Below are positions 1 to 13,439 of a stretch of 46,030 bases of DNA, piece by piece. A model generated the notes under the pieces. The model ran no database searches. It saw only the letters and a list, made by a program, of their open reading frames with translations, and was not told where the DNA came from. The first letter of the stretch is position 1, and each line of letters begins with the position of its first letter. The translations under genes were made by a program, and so were the position numbers. The stretch lies in the NCBI GenBank assembly GCA_963204745.1, contig CAUJHF010000032.1, positions 1 to 46,030 on the forward strand. The letters run 5' to 3'. Origin of the DNA: Pseudomonadota bacterium (GTDB lineage Bacteria; Pseudomonadota; Gammaproteobacteria; Steroidobacterales; GCA-2729495).

Positions 1-1
1 G

Positions 2-471
2 CGGCCCGACGTACAAGTATCCGGTGGCGTCCGGCGACTTGAATCATCTCGCGACCAGGCATTCGTGCTCGGTGTTTCGGTCCCCCTGTTTTCCGGTCGA
101 CGTGCCGCGCCGGCTATCGCCGAGGCGACGGCTCGCAGAGACCGGCTCGACGTAGATCGTCAGGTCGCTGTTCTTCGTGCGCGGACCCAGCTATTCGGGT
201 TGTACCAGGAACTGCGTCAGGCCATTGCGGAGACACGCACGGTTCAGGACACGATCCTTCCCCGATTGGAAAGAGCACTCGAGCAGACGGATTACGCCTA
301 CGAACGGGGGCGCTACAGCTACCTGGAGCTCGTGGATGCCCAGCGCACGTGGCAGGAGGCGCAGCGGGCGCTCATTGAAGCGGCCGAGCGCGCCCAGACG
401 CTGCAGGTCGAAATCGAACGCCTCACTGGTGAGCCCCTTGTCGACGAGAACTACAGCAATCAGGAGCAGCC

Positions 472-475
<4 letters not shown>
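2..475 (+). CDS. czcC: TolC-family outer-membrane efflux protein, C-terminal part (CzcC-like)
   Basis: Outer-membrane channel of a tripartite heavy-metal efflux pump. The frame is open from the first bases of the window, so the gene is cut at its 5' end; about 157 residues remain. They start in a beta segment, show the family's turn near 'VPLFSGRRAAPAIAEA', then a long alpha-helical hairpin, including 'YERGRYSYLELVDAQRTW', the typical second-repeat motif of OEP/TolC proteins. The stop overlaps the next start as ATGA, so it is translationally coupled to the adaptor gene. The CzcC name rests on this context (CzcB and CzcA follow) rather than on any metal-specific residue. Confidence 0.88.
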
Positions 476-4966
<4,491 letters not shown>

Positions 4967-4972
4967 CGTTTC

Positions 4973-5218
4973 ATGCGAATAACACCTGTTGTCTTGACCG
5001 TGCTTGTTTGCAATCTTGCAGTATCTGGCTGCCAGTTACCCACCCATAAGCCACACAAGATCGACAATTTTCGCGAGGCGCTGTCGGTGTGCCGCTCGCT
5101 GCACACTGGCCGGTCCAATCAGAGGCTGGCTCTTCCACCGGACGAGGAACACATTGAAAAATGCCTTGCGGGACATGGCTGGCTGCCGTCTGGAAAGCCA
5201 CTACTCGCCTTGCCCTGA
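4973..5218 (+). CDS. Small putative lipoprotein, unknown function
   Basis: 81-aa protein, 6 bp after the PII-like gene and so probably part of the same transcript. Residues 1-20 are a hydrophobic signal ending in 'LAVSGCQ', a good lipobox with Cys near residue 20. The mature part is short, polar and contains further cysteines in 'SVCRSLHTGR' and 'IEKCLAGHGW'. I do not recognise a family. Its position suggests an envelope role linked to metal efflux, but nothing in the sequence proves that. Confidence 0.55.
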   Translation: MRITPVVLTVLVCNLAVSGCQLPTHKPHKIDNFREALSVCRSLHTGRSNQRLALPPDEEHIEKCLAGHGWLPSGKPLLALP

Positions 5219-5338
5219 GATCCCCGACACCGAGGTTAGGTAGGATGATGACCTCGGAGGTGTCAGATGGGAAGGCGGCACTTCACGGCGGAGTTCAAGC
5301 ACGAAGCCGGTTCGCCCGCGGCTGAGGCTGCGGCATAA
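5219..5338 (+). mobile_element. Remnant of an IS3-family insertion sequence (start of orfA)
   Basis: An ATG at 5267 opens a frame reading 'MGRRHFTAEFKHEA', which looks like the N-terminus of IS3-family OrfA transposases, and then loses similarity and stops at 5336-5338 after 23 codons. The preceding 48 bp, with a short inverted 'GACCTC..GAGGTG' motif, looks like the IS left-end leader. Everything after about 5310 (the rest of orfA, all of orfB and the right end) is missing. It lies exactly between the czc operon and the next gene, so it marks an old insertion/deletion junction. Confidence 0.6.
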
Positions 5339-5384
5339 TTGGATATCCTGGATAACAATCATTCTCAACCGGAGGCCCCGCGCC

Positions 5385-5729
5385 ATGCAGAAATTCATGA
5401 TGACCGCCGTACTCGGTATGGCCTTTGCCGTATCGAACCCCGCTGCAGCTGCCTGCGAATATCCTGCCGATGTCGCGCTGCCCGATGGCGCAAAAGCCAC
5501 CGAGGCGGAAATGAATGCCGCGTCTGCCGTGGTCAAGAAATACCTTGCCGACATGGATGCCTACATGGCATGCCTGGATGCCGAAGAAACTGCCCTGCCG
5601 GAAGAGCAAAAGACGCCGGAAACCCGGGCAATGCACGTCAAGCGGCACAATGCCGCCGTCGATGCCGAAAACGCCATCGCTGTGCGCTTCAATGAACAGG
5701 TGAAGGCCTACAAGGCTGCCAACAAGTAG
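5385..5729 (+). CDS. Small secreted protein, unknown function
   Basis: 114 aa. Residues 1-22 form a signal peptide ending 'NPAAAACEY', cut by signal peptidase I or possibly II because of the Cys. The mature part is helical and charged, with 'MNAASAVVKKYLADMDAYMACLDAEE' in the middle (shortened here in parts by helix breaks) and a Lys-rich C-terminus. The two Cys residues (near 23 and 63) could form a disulfide. A purine-rich 'CAACCGGAGG' lies just upstream as ribosome site. No family with a known function is recognised. Confidence 0.65.
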   Translation: MQKFMMTAVLGMAFAVSNPAAAACEYPADVALPDGAKATEAEMNAASAVVKKYLADMDAYMACLDAEETALPEEQKTPETRAMHVKRHNAAVDAENAIAVRFNEQVKAYKAANK

Positions 5730-5778
5730 CCGTATCTGGACCGGGTCTGCAGATCTGGCCGGGTTTCCCCATGGCGGG

Positions 5779-5784
5779 TAGAAT
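5779..5784 (+). promoter_or_regulatory. Possible -10 element upstream of mdh
   Basis: TAGAAT at 5779-5784, 30 bp before the mdh start, is a five-of-six match to the sigma70 -10 box. No convincing -35 box is seen 16-18 bp upstream. Suggestive only. Confidence 0.3.
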
Positions 5785-5814
5785 CCGCGCCCCGCAAAGA
5801 GGAATTGAAGTCCC

Positions 5815-6792
5815 ATGACCAAAGCCGCGAGAGTGACTATTACCGGTGCTGCCGGCCAGATCGGCTATCAGCTTGCTTTTCGCATTGCCTCCGGGCAATT
5901 GCTTGGGCCAAACCAGCCGGTGATCCTGCAGCTGCTGGAAATCACACCTGCACTGAACGCCCTGAACGGCGTGGTCATGGAACTCGACGACTGTGCATTT
6001 CCGACCCTGCAGGGCGTGGTGGCCACCGATCAGCCTGATGTGGCCTTCAAGGATACGGATTACGCCCTGCTGGTCGGCGCGAAGCCGCGCGGTCCGGGCA
6101 TGGAGCGGGGCGATCTGCTGCGTGAGAACGCGAAAATCTTCTCGGTGCAGGGCAAGGCGCTCAACGACCACGCCAGCCGTGGCGTGAAGGTACTGGTGGT
6201 GGGCAATCCGGCCAATACCAACGCGCTGATCGCGCAGGCCAATGCGCCGACGCTGAATCCGGCCAACTTCACGGCGATGACGCGACTCGATCACAACCGC
6301 GCCCTGGCGCAGCTCGCACAGAAGACGGGTACGCATGTCAGCCAGATCAGCCGCATGACGATCTGGGGCAATCACTCTGCCACCCAGTATCCGGATATCA
6401 GTCAGGCTGTGATCAACGACCGGCGCGCCAGCGAGCTCGTCGATGCCAAGTGGGTCAAGGACGAGTTCATTCCCGTCGTGCAGAAGCGTGGCGCAGCGAT
6501 TATCGCGGCGCGTGGCCTGTCCAGCGCAGCGTCCGCCGCATCATCGGCGATCGACCATATCCGCGACTGGGCGCTCGGTACGCCCGGCGATGACTGGGTC
6601 AGCATGGCGGTGCCGGCTGATGGCAGCTACGGGATCAAGGAAGGCATCATCTACTCGTATCCTGTACGTTGCGCAAAGGGCAAGTACGAGATCGTGCAGG
6701 GCCTGCCGATCAGTGATTTCAGCCGTGAGCGGATGAGCGCAACCGAAGAAGAATTGCGTCAGGAACGCGAAGCGATCGCTGCCCTGCTCTGA
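5815..6792 (+). CDS. mdh: Malate dehydrogenase (NAD-dependent)
   Basis: Oxidises malate to oxaloacetate in the TCA cycle, cytoplasmic, 325 aa. The NAD-binding Rossmann loop is '[18 protein letters not shown]' (residues 9-26). The substrate-binding Arg pair and catalytic residues are visible in '[15 protein letters not shown]', 'TRLDHNRA' and the active-site His in '[11 protein letters not shown]'. Length and motifs match the cytosolic-type (MDH2-group) enzymes common in proteobacteria rather than the E. coli Mdh type. A clear 'AGAGGA' ribosome site is 10 bp upstream. The gene stands alone with its own leader. Confidence 0.96.
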   Translation: MTKAARVTITGAAGQIGYQLAFRIASGQLLGPNQPVILQLLEITPALNALNGVVMELDDCAFPTLQGVVATDQPDVAFKDTDYALLVGAKPRGPGMERGDLLRENAKIFSVQGKALNDHASRGVKVLVVGNPANTNALIAQANAPTLNPANFTAMTRLDHNRALAQLAQKTGTHVSQISRMTIWGNHSATQYPDISQAVINDRRASELVDAKWVKDEFIPVVQKRGAAIIAARGLSSAASAASSAIDHIRDWALGTPGDDWVSMAVPADGSYGIKEGIIYSYPVRCAKGKYEIVQGLPISDFSRERMSATEEELRQEREAIAALL

Positions 6793-6879
6793 GGGCGGCG
6801 ACAGGGGGCTGCCTGTACCGGAGCTCCCTGACGCTCCGCGTGGTTTATAGTCAGTCACTGCACCAAGCGGGGTGACACG

Positions 6880-9339
6880 ATGACTGATGCCATTATCTGG
6901 CTGTTATGGACCGCCGCCCTGGTGGGCGTCGGTCTGTTGCTGGCCTATCGGCGTTTCGATCTGCCTACATCCACGCTGACGCTGGGCGGTGCGCTGTTTG
7001 TCTACAGCCTGTTCGGCGCCGGCTGGGCGATCTGGAAGCTGCTGCTCTGGGTATTGTTCGCGGGCCTTGTTGCGCTGAACTCAGTGAAGTTCCGTCGCGA
7101 ACGGATCACCCTGCCCTTGCTGCGCTTTTATCGCACGGTTGTACCGCAGCTTTCTGATACCGAACGCGAGGCACTGGAAGCCGGCACGGTATGGTGGGAC
7201 GGTGAGCTGTTCACCGGTTTGCCGGACTGGGGCCGGCTGATGGCATTGCCGGCGCCGCAACTGAGCCCTGAAGAGAAGGCGTTTCTCGACGGTCCCACCG
7301 AAGAGTTGTGCCGTCTGACTGATGACTGGCAAATCACCCACGAGCTTGCCGATCTGCCACCGCAGGTCTGGGCCTGCATCCGCCAGCATCGTTTCTTCGC
7401 GATGATCATTCCAAAGCGCTACGGCGGCCTCGAGTTTTCGCCGATTGCGGTCGCAGCCGTGCTGGCGAAACTTTCGAGCCGCAGTGCCGTCGTTGCCTCG
7501 ACGGTCGGGGTGCCCAATTCGCTCGGTCCGGCAGAACTGCTGCTGCACTATGGAACCGATGAACAGCGGGACTACTATCTGCCCCGGCTCGCCAGCGGTG
7601 ACGAGATTCCGTGCTTTGCACTGACCGGACCGCGCGTCGGATCAGATGCCGCTTCTATTCCCGACACCGGTGTGGTCTGCCGCGGCCAGTGGGAGGGCCG
7701 TGAAGTCACCGGTATCCGCCTCAACTGGGACAAGCGCTATATCACGCTGGCACCGGTAGCCACAGTACTTGGGCTCGCATTCAAGCTTTCTGATCCCGAG
7801 CATTTGCTCGGTCCCCAGGAAGACCGCGGCATTACCGCTGCGCTGATTCCTGTCAGCACGCCAGGCGTTACCATCGGCCGCCGGCACTTCCCGCTCAACG
7901 TACCGTTTCAGAATGGCCCGACGCAGGGTCGCGACGTGTTCGTGCCGCTAGATGCCATCATTGGCGGACCGGAACGGGCTGGCCAGGGCTGGAAGATGCT
8001 GGTTGAACAGCTCTCGGCCGGGCGCGGCATAACGCTGCCCTCAAACGCGATGGGCGGCAGCAAGGCCATCGTTTATGCATCCGGAGCCTATACACGGCTG
8101 CGCCGGCAGTTCAATTTGCCGGTGTGCGAATTCGAGGGGGTGGGCGAGGCGCTGGCCCGCATGGCCGGTTTCACCTACATCATCAACGCCGGTTTGTCGG
8201 TTACGGCGACGGCGATTGCGCGCGGCGAGCGGCCATCGGTGCCCTCTGCAGTCCTCAAGTATCACTGCACCGAGCTGGCACGGCGGGTGACAAACGACGC
8301 CATGGACGTACAGGGTGGCAAGGGCATCATGCTGGGCCGCTCGAACTATCTGGCGCGCAGCTATCAGGGCATACCGATAGCCATCACCGTTGAGGGCGCA
8401 AATATCCTGACACGGAGCCTGATCATCTTCGGCCAGGGTGCGGTGCGCTGCCATCCCTTTGTGCTCAAGGAAATGGAAGCGGCCAATGATCCGGACTTCA
8501 GTCGCGGCCTGCGCGAGTTTGATCGTTACCTGTTCGCCCATGTCGGCTATGCGATCAGCAATGCCGCGCGGACTTTTGTGCTTGCGCTAAGCAATGCAAG
8601 AGCCAGCCATGCGCCCATAGATGGTCCGACGGCGCGCTTTTTCCAGCACGTTAACCGCTACAGTGCCGCATTCGCACTGGTGGCGGATGTGGCGATGCTG
8701 GTGGTCGGCGGCGGCCTGAAGCGCAAGGAAATGCTGTCCGCCCGGCTCGGCGATGTGTTCAGCAGCATCTACCTCGCGAGCATGGTGCTCAAGCACTACG
8801 ACAATCAGGGCCGGCATTCCGGTGACCTGCCGCTGGTTGAGTGGTCATGCCGCACGCTGCTTTATCAGGCACAGGAACAGCTGCACGGTTTCCTGCGCAA
8901 CTTCCCGAATCGCTGGGTAGCAACCCTGCTGCGCGTGTGTATTTTTCCGCGTGGCCGGATGTACTCCGCGCCGCCCGACGAGCTGGGCCAGCAAATCGTT
9001 GCACTGATTACCCGGCCGACCGAAACCCGCAGCCGGCTCTGCGAAGGCATTTATGCAGCGCCCGAACCGGGCTGTGTGATCGGCCAGCTGCAGGCCGCGA
9101 TGGAGACCGGTGAAAGCCTGCTGCCGCTGCAGCAGCGCGTGCGCGACGCGACCAAGGCGGGGCTGCTGCCGCCCGGTGACTTTCATGAGCATATCGAGCA
9201 GGCCCAGAAGCAGGGCGTTCTGTCAGCGGACGAGGCTCTGCAGCTCCGGCAGTTTGACGCAACCGTGCTGGCGCTGACAGCCGTTGATGATTTCGACTCT
9301 GCCGAGCTGCAAAGCCGTATACAGTCGTCGCAGCCATGA
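6880..9339 (+). CDS. fadE: Acyl-CoA dehydrogenase FadE
   Basis: Flavoprotein that catalyses the first step of fatty-acid beta-oxidation; 819 aa, close to E. coli FadE (814). Two to three hydrophobic segments (residues 3-20 and about 33-66) anchor it to the inner membrane, as in FadE. The acyl-CoA dehydrogenase core includes 'IPKRYGGLEFSPIAVAAVLAKL', the FAD-region 'FALTGPRVGSDAASIPD' and 'DVQGGKGIMLGRSNYLARSY'. The C-terminal about 280 residues match the FadE-specific extension (DUF1974). It has its own upstream region with TATAGT at 6847-6852. Its acetyl-CoA product could feed the mevalonate genes downstream, though no operon link is seen. Confidence 0.95.
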   Translation: MTDAIIWLLWTAALVGVGLLLAYRRFDLPTSTLTLGGALFVYSLFGAGWAIWKLLLWVLFAGLVALNSVKFRRERITLPLLRFYRTVVPQLSDTEREALEAGTVWWDGELFTGLPDWGRLMALPAPQLSPEEKAFLDGPTEELCRLTDDWQITHELADLPPQVWACIRQHRFFAMIIPKRYGGLEFSPIAVAAVLAKLSSRSAVVASTVGVPNSLGPAELLLHYGTDEQRDYYLPRLASGDEIPCFALTGPRVGSDAASIPDTGVVCRGQWEGREVTGIRLNWDKRYITLAPVATVLGLAFKLSDPEHLLGPQEDRGITAALIPVSTPGVTIGRRHFPLNVPFQNGPTQGRDVFVPLDAIIGGPERAGQGWKMLVEQLSAGRGITLPSNAMGGSKAIVYASGAYTRLRRQFNLPVCEFEGVGEALARMAGFTYIINAGLSVTATAIARGERPSVPSAVLKYHCTELARRVTNDAMDVQGGKGIMLGRSNYLARSYQGIPIAITVEGANILTRSLIIFGQGAVRCHPFVLKEMEAANDPDFSRGLREFDRYLFAHVGYAISNAARTFVLALSNARASHAPIDGPTARFFQHVNRYSAAFALVADVAMLVVGGGLKRKEMLSARLGDVFSSIYLASMVLKHYDNQGRHSGDLPLVEWSCRTLLYQAQEQLHGFLRNFPNRWVATLLRVCIFPRGRMYSAPPDELGQQIVALITRPTETRSRLCEGIYAAPEPGCVIGQLQAAMETGESLLPLQQRVRDATKAGLLPPGDFHEHIEQAQKQGVLSADEALQLRQFDATVLALTAVDDFDSAELQSRIQSSQP

Positions 9340-9402
9340 CACTGCGCGGCCCGGTCGGTTAGTATCCTTGCCCAATGGACCGGTATCCGGAGGATCCCTC
9401 GC

Positions 9403-9834
9403 ATGAAACAAATAAGAATGCTGCCGGCGCTGCTGCTCGCTGCCTGTGTCGCGACGACAGCCCAGGCCGAGCTGCCCCGTACGCCATCGCCAGCTGATGC
9501 CTCGGTAGCGATCGTGAGCCCGCAGGATGGCGATGTTGTCGCGTCACCTGTGAAGGTGGTTTTTGCCATACACGGCATGACACTTGCGCCAGCCGGCGAT
9601 GCACGGCCGGACAGCGGCCATCATCACCTGCTGATCGACACACCGGTCCCCACCGACCTGGACAAGCCGCTGCCGGCAGACGGCCAGCACCTGCATTTCG
9701 GCAAGGCACAGCCAGAAACCGAAGTAACGCTCGCACCGGGTCAGCACACGCTGCAGTTGATTCTTGGCGACGCGAACCACATCCCGCATGAAGCACCGGT
9801 GATCTCGAAGCAAATCACAATCACGGTACGTTAA
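9403..9834 (+). CDS. DUF4399-containing secreted protein
   Basis: 143 aa. A signal peptide (residues 1-23, 'LLLAACVATTAQA') precedes a single beta-sandwich-like domain. It has the DUF4399 hallmarks 'IVSPQDGDVVASPVKVVFAIHGM', split here into strand-like parts, and 'SGHHHLLID', plus a later 'GQHTLQLILGDANHIPH'. The His-rich loop could bind metal; function is unknown. The ribosome site 'GGAGGA' is well placed. It ends 2 bp before the HMG-CoA synthase start and may be co-transcribed with it. Confidence 0.8.
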   Translation: MKQIRMLPALLLAACVATTAQAELPRTPSPADASVAIVSPQDGDVVASPVKVVFAIHGMTLAPAGDARPDSGHHHLLIDTPVPTDLDKPLPADGQHLHFGKAQPETEVTLAPGQHTLQLILGDANHIPHEAPVISKQITITVR

Positions 9835-9836
9835 AC

Positions 9837-11318
9837 ATGCGCTCGTCGCGCACCGCTCAGGCGATCGCCGGGCTGAGCGGCATGGTCGTGTACCTTCCGC
9901 CCTTCCGGGTCGATCTGCACAAGTGGTGTGAATGGACCGGATCAGACTGGGAGAAGATCCGTCAGGTCGTGGGTACGGGCTTTCGCATGCTTGGTCCCGG
10001 GCAAAGCGTCTACACGATGGCGGCCAATGCCTGCATGCGACTGATCGATCGCTACGAAGTCGATCCCTCCAGGGTCCGTTATCTTGCGCTGGGGACCGAA
10101 TCCAGCACCGATAATTCGGCGGGCGCGATCATCGTCAAGGGCATGGTCGATGCGGCGCTGCGTTCGCGCGGTACTCCGGCGCTGGCACGCAACTGTGAGG
10201 TGCCTGAGTTCAAGCACGCCTGTCTCGGCGGCATCTATGCGCTGCGCGGCGCGCTACGCTTTCTGCAATCGGATGGCAGCGATGGCATGGCCATCGTTGT
10301 CTGTACCGACAAGGCACTGTACGGACGCGGCAGTACCGGCGAGCCGACGCAGGGTGCCGGTGCAGTGGCGATGTTGCTTGAGAGCAGTCCAAAACTTGCC
10401 AGCATCGATCTGCGTCTGGCTGGCACGGCTTCGGAGTACCGTGGTATCGATTTCCGCAAGCCTTTGATTGCCCGGGCCTGCAGCAATGCCGAGGCCGCTT
10501 CGCTCGACATTCCGGTCTACAACGGCCGTTACTCCACCAACTGCTATATCGACGAAATTCACCGTGCGCTCGACGATCTCTATTCCCGGTCCGCACTGTC
10601 GCCCGCCGCGTATCTGCGCAGCCTTGAAGCGGTATTCATGCACCGGCCCTATCAGCGCATGCCGGAAACCGGTCTGGGCCTCGCTTACCTGTTCGCACTT
10701 GCCAGCGGTGACTCCGCAGACCGTGATGAACTTGCGAGCTACAGTCGTGGTGCCGGGCTTGCGGTCGAGGAGGTCATTGCCGAGATGCAGGCCGAGCCCG
10801 AGCTGAACCAGCTGGCCGTTCAGGCGCGCATTCACGAAGAGGTTTTTCCGCTCAGCATGACGGTGCTGAAGGCTTTTCGGCAAAGTGAGGCCTTCAGCCA
10901 GCAGGTACTCGGAAAGATGACGCTCGGTTCCGAGTGGATGCGCGAAGTGGGGAATCTCTATACGGGTGCATTGCCGGCATGGCTGGCAGCGGGATTTGCC
11001 GATGCCCGGCAGCGCGGAATCGAGCTGGCTGGCAGAGAGCTGCTTGCGATCGGTTATGGCAGTGGCGATGCGGCTGATGCGATCCCGCTGAAGGTGGTCG
11101 ATGGATGGCAGGATGCGGCCGCGCGGACCGGCGTCGAAACCGCCCTTGAGCCGGCCGTAGAGCTTTCGGCAGATCAGTACCTCGCGCTGCGCGAAGGCCG
11201 GCAGCCGAAGGATCTGGAAACTCGCCATGCCGGCGAATTCACCATCGACCACATCGGCTCGCGCTCGGATCGCAGCTTTCAGGATCTCGGCGTCGAGTAT
11301 TACCGCTATCAGCCCTGA
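9837..11318 (+). CDS. Hydroxymethylglutaryl-CoA synthase
   Basis: Condenses acetyl-CoA and acetoacetyl-CoA to HMG-CoA, the committed entry to the mevalonate pathway. It is a thiolase-superfamily protein of 493 aa, longer than typical Firmicutes HMGS (about 390). The catalytic Cys is residue 129 in 'EFKHACLGGIYALRG'. Further family motifs are the early 'LALGTESSTDNSAG', 'YNGRYSTNCYIDEIH', and a His-containing 'VFMHRPYQRMPETGLG' in the place of the catalytic His. The C-terminal about 80 residues are an extension that I cannot assign. It is convergent with, and overlaps by 10 bp, the phosphomevalonate kinase gene. That neighbourhood supports HMGS over a ketoacyl synthase. Confidence 0.85.
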   Translation: MRSSRTAQAIAGLSGMVVYLPPFRVDLHKWCEWTGSDWEKIRQVVGTGFRMLGPGQSVYTMAANACMRLIDRYEVDPSRVRYLALGTESSTDNSAGAIIVKGMVDAALRSRGTPALARNCEVPEFKHACLGGIYALRGALRFLQSDGSDGMAIVVCTDKALYGRGSTGEPTQGAGAVAMLLESSPKLASIDLRLAGTASEYRGIDFRKPLIARACSNAEAASLDIPVYNGRYSTNCYIDEIHRALDDLYSRSALSPAAYLRSLEAVFMHRPYQRMPETGLGLAYLFALASGDSADRDELASYSRGAGLAVEEVIAEMQAEPELNQLAVQARIHEEVFPLSMTVLKAFRQSEAFSQQVLGKMTLGSEWMREVGNLYTGALPAWLAAGFADARQRGIELAGRELLAIGYGSGDAADAIPLKVVDGWQDAAARTGVETALEPAVELSADQYLALREGRQPKDLETRHAGEFTIDHIGSRSDRSFQDLGVEYYRYQP

Positions 11319-12388
11319 GCCCTGGTCTGCACCCGGAGGCCGGGCGCGCCGGGCGCGGCTTCGCGACACAGGTAGCCGCAGGCTGCAAAGTCCTTCTCCA
11401 GGGCCGCCAGGACTTCGCGCGATGCGGTCAAGGCGATGCCGAAATCGCCACCACCCGCTCCGGATGGCTTGCAGATAGCGCCATGTGCCAGCGCGATTTC
11501 GCTTATCGCCGCTTGCCCGCCGCCATAGATGCCGATGCCCGCATCCTCATCCAGATCCCGCAGGGCTGCCGCGTAGCTGTCCAGCGATGCCAGCACAGCT
11601 CCGGTCTCATTTGCATGCCACGCTGCAACCGTCCGTCCGGCGATCTCGCGAAGCCGCGCCATATGACTGGCGCAGCCTGCCGGCTGACGCTCGCGATAGC
11701 TGTGCAACCGGTCAAGCATTGCGGGTGTTGATGCGCTCTGGCCTGACCACACGGCCAGCATGTGCAAACCACCGGGCCACGACAAGGATGTCTCGCGCGG
11801 TATATCGCTGCCTGGCGGGAAATCGATGCTGATCACGCCACCGGCAAGCGCAGTCAGCACATCGATGCCGCTGCCGCTGCCGCCCTGCAGGCGTCGATGC
11901 GCTTCAAGGCAGAGTACGCGGAGCTTCTCGTGTGACTGAGGTGCGGCGCGCACAAACCCAAGCAGCGCGCCCATCAGGGCGACGGTAATTGCCGCGCTTG
12001 AACCGAGCCCCAGCTTGATGCGCTGGCCCGCAGCGTCGCTACCCTGAAAGCCCGACGTATCGAGCCCGATCCGGCAAGCCGGCAGTTCTCCGCCATGCGG
12101 CAACAGCCCGTGCGCAACGAGCGTTGCGATACAGGACTCCAGCGGCAGTGCAAGCGGACCTGGAGACGGAGCCTCCCAGGCCAGCCGGCCGCCTGCATCC
12201 TGATGAAAGCGGAAGCGCGCGCCGGTATCCGGTACCACCAGCTCGCTGTGCTCTCCGGGCCGGGCTTCCAGCGTGGCCAGCGCGCAGGCATCGACGGCCA
12301 CTGCAATGCCCGGCGCGCCATACAGCACAGCGTACTCGCCGACGATGACGAGCTTGCCCGGCGCCCTGGCTTCAATCACCGGCCGCAC
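11309..12388 (-). CDS. mvaK2: Phosphomevalonate kinase (GHMP family)
   Basis: Phosphorylates phosphomevalonate to diphosphomevalonate. The GHMP motifs are all present: 'EARAPGKLVIVGEYAVLYG' at the N-terminus, the ATP loop 'GLGSSAAITVALMGAL', and the C-terminal 'KPSGAGGGDFGIAL', which is the form seen in phosphomevalonate kinases rather than mevalonate kinases. The frame is open up to an ATG at 12463, but that would overlap mvaD by 92 bp. I chose GTG at 12388, which has GGAG nine bases upstream; GTG at 12379 overlaps the mvaD stop as GTGA and is the alternative. It is transcribed after mvaD. Mevalonate kinase activity cannot be fully excluded. Confidence 0.78.
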   Translation of the reverse strand: MRPVIEARAPGKLVIVGEYAVLYGAPGIAVAVDACALATLEARPGEHSELVVPDTGARFRFHQDAGGRLAWEAPSPGPLALPLESCIATLVAHGLLPHGGELPACRIGLDTSGFQGSDAAGQRIKLGLGSSAAITVALMGALLGFVRAAPQSHEKLRVLCLEAHRRLQGGSGSGIDVLTALAGGVISIDFPPGSDIPRETSLSWPGGLHMLAVWSGQSASTPAMLDRLHSYRERQPAGCASHMARLREIAGRTVAAWHANETGAVLASLDSYAAALRDLDEDAGIGIYGGGQAAISEIALAHGAICKPSGAGGGDFGIALTASREVLAALEKDFAACGYLCREAAPGAPGLRVQTRAQG

Positions 12389-13343
12389 GAAGTCGCGCTC
12401 CGGCGCCGAGCGGGCTGCGCAGCACATTGCGTACACCATCGATGGCGGCCAGTGCCGCAGCAACTTCGCTGGCCGCTTCCGGCAGGCAGACGGCCTTCAA
12501 CTGCGGTCCCGCATCGATGGTGAAGAAAACGGGCACACCGCCCGCCCGCAACTCACGGACCCGTTGCAGGCAGGCCAGCGTAGCCGGCGTCCAGTAGATC
12601 AGTGGCGGACGCGTGCTCAGCATCACAGCGTGCATTTTCAGGCAATTGTGTTCGGCCAGTTCGGCCAGCGCGGAGAAGTCCCGCTTCGCCACGGCCGCGA
12701 TCCCCGCTTCGAGATCTCTGGCGTGCGTTTCTACCCATGCGGGGTAGTAAGGCGACGTCTGTTCACTCAGCGCCATGCCCTGCCGTGAGCTGATGGCCTT
12801 CTGTCCGGTAGCCGTGACCGCGACGACGATCTCCAACGGCCAGTCTGCCGGTGGCAGGAGCTGTGTGCAGACCGTGGTCCCTGCCTGATTCCTGAGGAGC
12901 ACGATCCCGCCCGACAGCGAACGCGGCGCAGAGCCGGAACCCGTGCGTGCGATCTCGGCGAGCCGCGCGGCCGGCAAGCGCAGGTTGAGCGCGCGCGCCG
13001 CGGCGACGACCAGCGCTGCGAATCCCGATGCCGAAGAAGCGAGACCGGCCCCGGTGGGAAAGTCGTTGCGGGATTCCACCACGGCACCGTCCCGGATTTT
13101 CGCCTCGCGGCGCAGGAGATCCAGGCAGGCAGAGACGCGCGCCGAGGTCTCCGCGTCCTCGCGACCATCCAGCACCACGCTGTCACCCTGCCGGCCGGCC
13201 TCGAAGCGCACCAGGGTCTCGGTTGTGAGTCCGCCGAGTACCAGCGACAGGGAGCCGGTGGCGGGCAGATTGCCAGCGGTGGCGCGTTTCCCCCAGTATT
13301 TGATGAGTGCCACGTTGGGGTGGGCTATCGCGACCGCTTGCAT
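12372..13343 (-). CDS. mvaD: Diphosphomevalonate decarboxylase
   Basis: Makes isopentenyl diphosphate from diphosphomevalonate with ATP; 323 aa, normal for the family. The start reads 'AIAHPNVALIKYWGKR', the signature segment of these enzymes. The ATP-binding loop is 'PTGAGLASSASGFAAL', followed by 'TGSGSAPRSLSGG' (canonical enzymes often have GSGSACRS) and, near the end, 'FTIDAGPQLKAVC', holding the catalytic Asp. It is the first gene of a two-gene minus-strand unit with phosphomevalonate kinase and is divergent from ispA. No HMG-CoA reductase, mevalonate kinase or IPP isomerase gene is in the window. Confidence 0.93.
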   Translation of the reverse strand: MQAVAIAHPNVALIKYWGKRATAGNLPATGSLSLVLGGLTTETLVRFEAGRQGDSVVLDGREDAETSARVSACLDLLRREAKIRDGAVVESRNDFPTGAGLASSASGFAALVVAAARALNLRLPAARLAEIARTGSGSAPRSLSGGIVLLRNQAGTTVCTQLLPPADWPLEIVVAVTATGQKAISSRQGMALSEQTSPYYPAWVETHARDLEAGIAAVAKRDFSALAELAEHNCLKMHAVMLSTRPPLIYWTPATLACLQRVRELRAGGVPVFFTIDAGPQLKAVCLPEAASEVAAALAAIDGVRNVLRSPLGAGARLRAAGD

Positions 13344-13370
13344 CGTGGACCCTGTGCCGATAAACGGAGA

Positions 13371-13376
13371 ATTATA
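13371..13376 (-). promoter_or_regulatory. Possible -10 box for mvaD-mvaK2
   Basis: On the minus strand this reads TATAAT, a perfect -10 consensus, 28 bp before the mvaD start in the divergent gap with ispA. No good -35 box is seen at the right distance, so an activator may be needed, or this is chance. Confidence 0.4.
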
Positions 13377-13439
13377 GCCCCGGGGAATAGCCGGCTTGTG
13401 CGCAAGCCACTATCCTGCACGGGAAAGGATTCTGGACAC

